Shown here: positions 25,590 through 26,331 of the stretch, piece by piece
How the letters are laid out: each line of letters opens with the position of its first letter
How positions within the stretch are numbered: position 1 is the first letter of the stretch
NCBI GenBank assembly: GCA_033765345.1
Contig: JANRIC010000145.1
Span: 1-26,331 of the forward strand
DNA: 26,331 nt
Source: JANRIC01 sp033765345
Lineage (GTDB): Bacteria; Bacteroidota; Bacteroidia; Cytophagales; Microscillaceae
Direction: 5' to 3'
Notes under the pieces: generated by a model
The model's input: the letters and a program-made list of their open reading frames with translations, nothing else
What the model was told of the DNA's origin: nothing
Database searches by the model: none
Made by a program: the position numbers and the translations under genes

Positions 25590-26089
25590 AAAATTACGTG
25601 TTATTTTTAATCATTTTTCTTTTTTTTAAAAGTGATCATTCCGAAGATTTTTCATTTCACGTGAAATCTATTAAATTCCTCAAATCTGATATATGTCTAA
25701 GAGAACATCTAAAATGGCTTTTAGATTGTAACAAAAAGTCCATTAAAAGACATCTTACGCAAAACGATGTCAAATTAAGAATTGATAAAGAAATAAACTG
25801 GATGTCCTATAAAATATTTTCTTTGGATGAAAATATTCTTATTTCAAATCCCAAATTTACTAGGTATGATTTAGGCGATTTGAAATTATATTCAGATGAG
25901 GGCTCACATTTAATTCTTTATTTATCAGAACCCATTGAAAAAAAACTTTTATTAGGCAAAATAGTGTACAAGCCCATTCCTAGTAAAGGTTACTTTGCCG
26001 ATCTTGTATTTGGAAAAGTATTGCACTTTATGATTAAGTTTGATAAAAAAGGAGAAGTTGTTTCTGCAAAATATATGGGCACTTTATAA
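25586..26089 (+). CDS. Exported orphan protein, 167 aa
   Basis: I do not recognise this protein. The first 15 residues, MKNYVLFLIIFLFFK, form a hydrophobic N-terminal segment compatible with a signal peptide or anchor, without a lipobox. The rest is hydrophilic and Lys-rich, with two Cys (about residues 30-50) that could form a disulfide. A C-terminal beta-rich half with IVYKPIP and FMIKFDKKGEV resembles strand-turn-strand patterns of small secreted proteins. Base composition is clearly more AT-rich than neighbouring housekeeping genes, and it sits between a broken ORF and an rRNA operon, which suggests recent acquisition. The start is supported by the ATGA overlap with the upstream ORF. It may share the bidirectional terminator at 26226-26256 with the rRNA operon. 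Confidence 0.6.
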   Translation: MKNYVLFLIIFLFFKSDHSEDFSFHVKSIKFLKSDICLREHLKWLLDCNKKSIKRHLTQNDVKLRIDKEINWMSYKIFSLDENILISNPKFTRYDLGDLKLYSDEGSHLILYLSEPIEKKLLLGKIVYKPIPSKGYFADLVFGKVLHFMIKFDKKGEVVSAKYMGTL

Positions 26090-26225
26090 GCCTCTCAGTG
26101 GTAAAGTTGTCCAAATAAAGAAGCAGTAGGAGATAGCCTCACTCTAGAGTAGGAGTCGGGTATACAGTCATCAATTGTGAGGAATCGTTAATTAGCTTGA
26201 GATATGATCAGGTGTTGCTAAATAG

Positions 26226-26256
26226 AAAAACCCCAAGTTTATAAGCTTGGGGTTTT
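26226..26256 (-). terminator. Intrinsic terminator of the rRNA operon
   Basis: CCCCAAG (26231-26237) pairs with CTTGGGG (26246-26252) around an 8-base loop. On the minus strand the stem is followed by TTTTT, on the plus strand by TTTT, so it can act in both directions: closing the rRNA transcript from the right and the exported-orphan transcript from the left. The 136 bases between the orphan gene and this hairpin hold no gene. Confidence 0.85.
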
Positions 26257-26263
26257 CATGATA

Positions 26264-26331
26264 CTTGATCTGGCATCGACCTACTCTTCCACGTGTGACC
26301 GCAGTACCATTGGCGCTGAGGGGCTTAACTA
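26264..26331 (-). rRNA. rrf: 5S ribosomal RNA, 3' part (cut by window edge)
   Basis: Read on the minus strand the last 68 bases contain the conserved 3' half of bacterial 5S rRNA: TAAGCCCCTCAGCGCC, then ATGGTACTGC, GTGGAAGAGTAGGTCG and the closing GCCAGATCA that pairs with the missing 5' end. About 45-50 bases of the 5' part lie beyond the window. The exact 3' end (26262-26268) is uncertain because the pairing arm is not visible. 23S and 16S genes are expected further right on the same strand. Confidence 0.88.

Noticed and set aside
26146..26155. 10-base palindrome near ACTCTAGAGT as a regulatory site
   Set aside because: A single short palindrome in a non-coding stretch next to an rRNA terminator; nothing supports function.
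26137..26244. Short 35-codon frame between the orphan gene and the rRNA terminator
   Set aside because: No start codon near its beginning and its end falls inside the terminator stem; most likely chance, though it could be a gene remnant.

Overview
The window looks like a chromosomal segment of a Bacteroidota bacterium, most likely Cytophagales-like. The evidence is an AT-rich genome with little Shine-Dalgarno use, the Bacteroidota -7 promoter element TAnnTTTG (clearest before plsY), a DUF4836-type lipoprotein, a signal peptidase II with a Bacteroidota-style insertion, PAS-rich hybrid kinases and large secreted proteins of unknown function. I see no insertion sequence, phage gene, CRISPR array or tRNA. 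Species cannot be named from what is visible.

Left part (1-7904): a secreted beta-barrel-like outer-membrane protein and an unrecognised 220-residue protein lie on the minus strand. A divergent ABCB-type exporter follows on the plus strand and converges, with a 13-base overlap, on a 1146-residue hybrid histidine kinase (five PAS-like modules, HisKA, HATPase, receiver, HPt).

Middle part (8090-15457): deoC and lspA are on the plus strand. They face a tightly packed four-gene minus-strand operon with gaps of only 2-5 bases: DUF4836-like lipoprotein, small ABC ATPase with an altered switch region, FtsX-like permease, and a membrane receptor with GAF and two PAS domains but no kinase or other output domain. 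This is the best candidate in the window for an undescribed system: an envelope ABC machine of the FtsEX/LolCDE mechanical type with its own lipoprotein and its own sensor.

Right part (15751-24155): prmA (TTG start) is followed after 13 bases by a 1620-residue secreted protein of unknown function with a highly charged C-terminal tail, then a strong intrinsic terminator. Next come a VOC-family protein, plsY behind a good Bacteroidota promoter, and an M20-family dipeptidase.

Right edge (24390-26331): a zinc-dependent medium-chain dehydrogenase, then an AT-rich island with a broken or frameshifted small ORF whose stop overlaps the start of a 167-residue exported orphan. The window ends in the 3' part of a 5S rRNA gene on the minus strand with its terminator, so an rRNA operon lies just beyond the right edge.

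Most of the rest is housekeeping: nucleoside catabolism (deoC), lipoprotein maturation (lspA), phospholipid synthesis (plsY), ribosomal protein methylation (prmA) and peptide turnover. A recurring theme is the cell envelope: outer-membrane barrel, exporter, lipoprotein peptidase, lipoprotein/ABC/FtsX operon and giant secreted protein.
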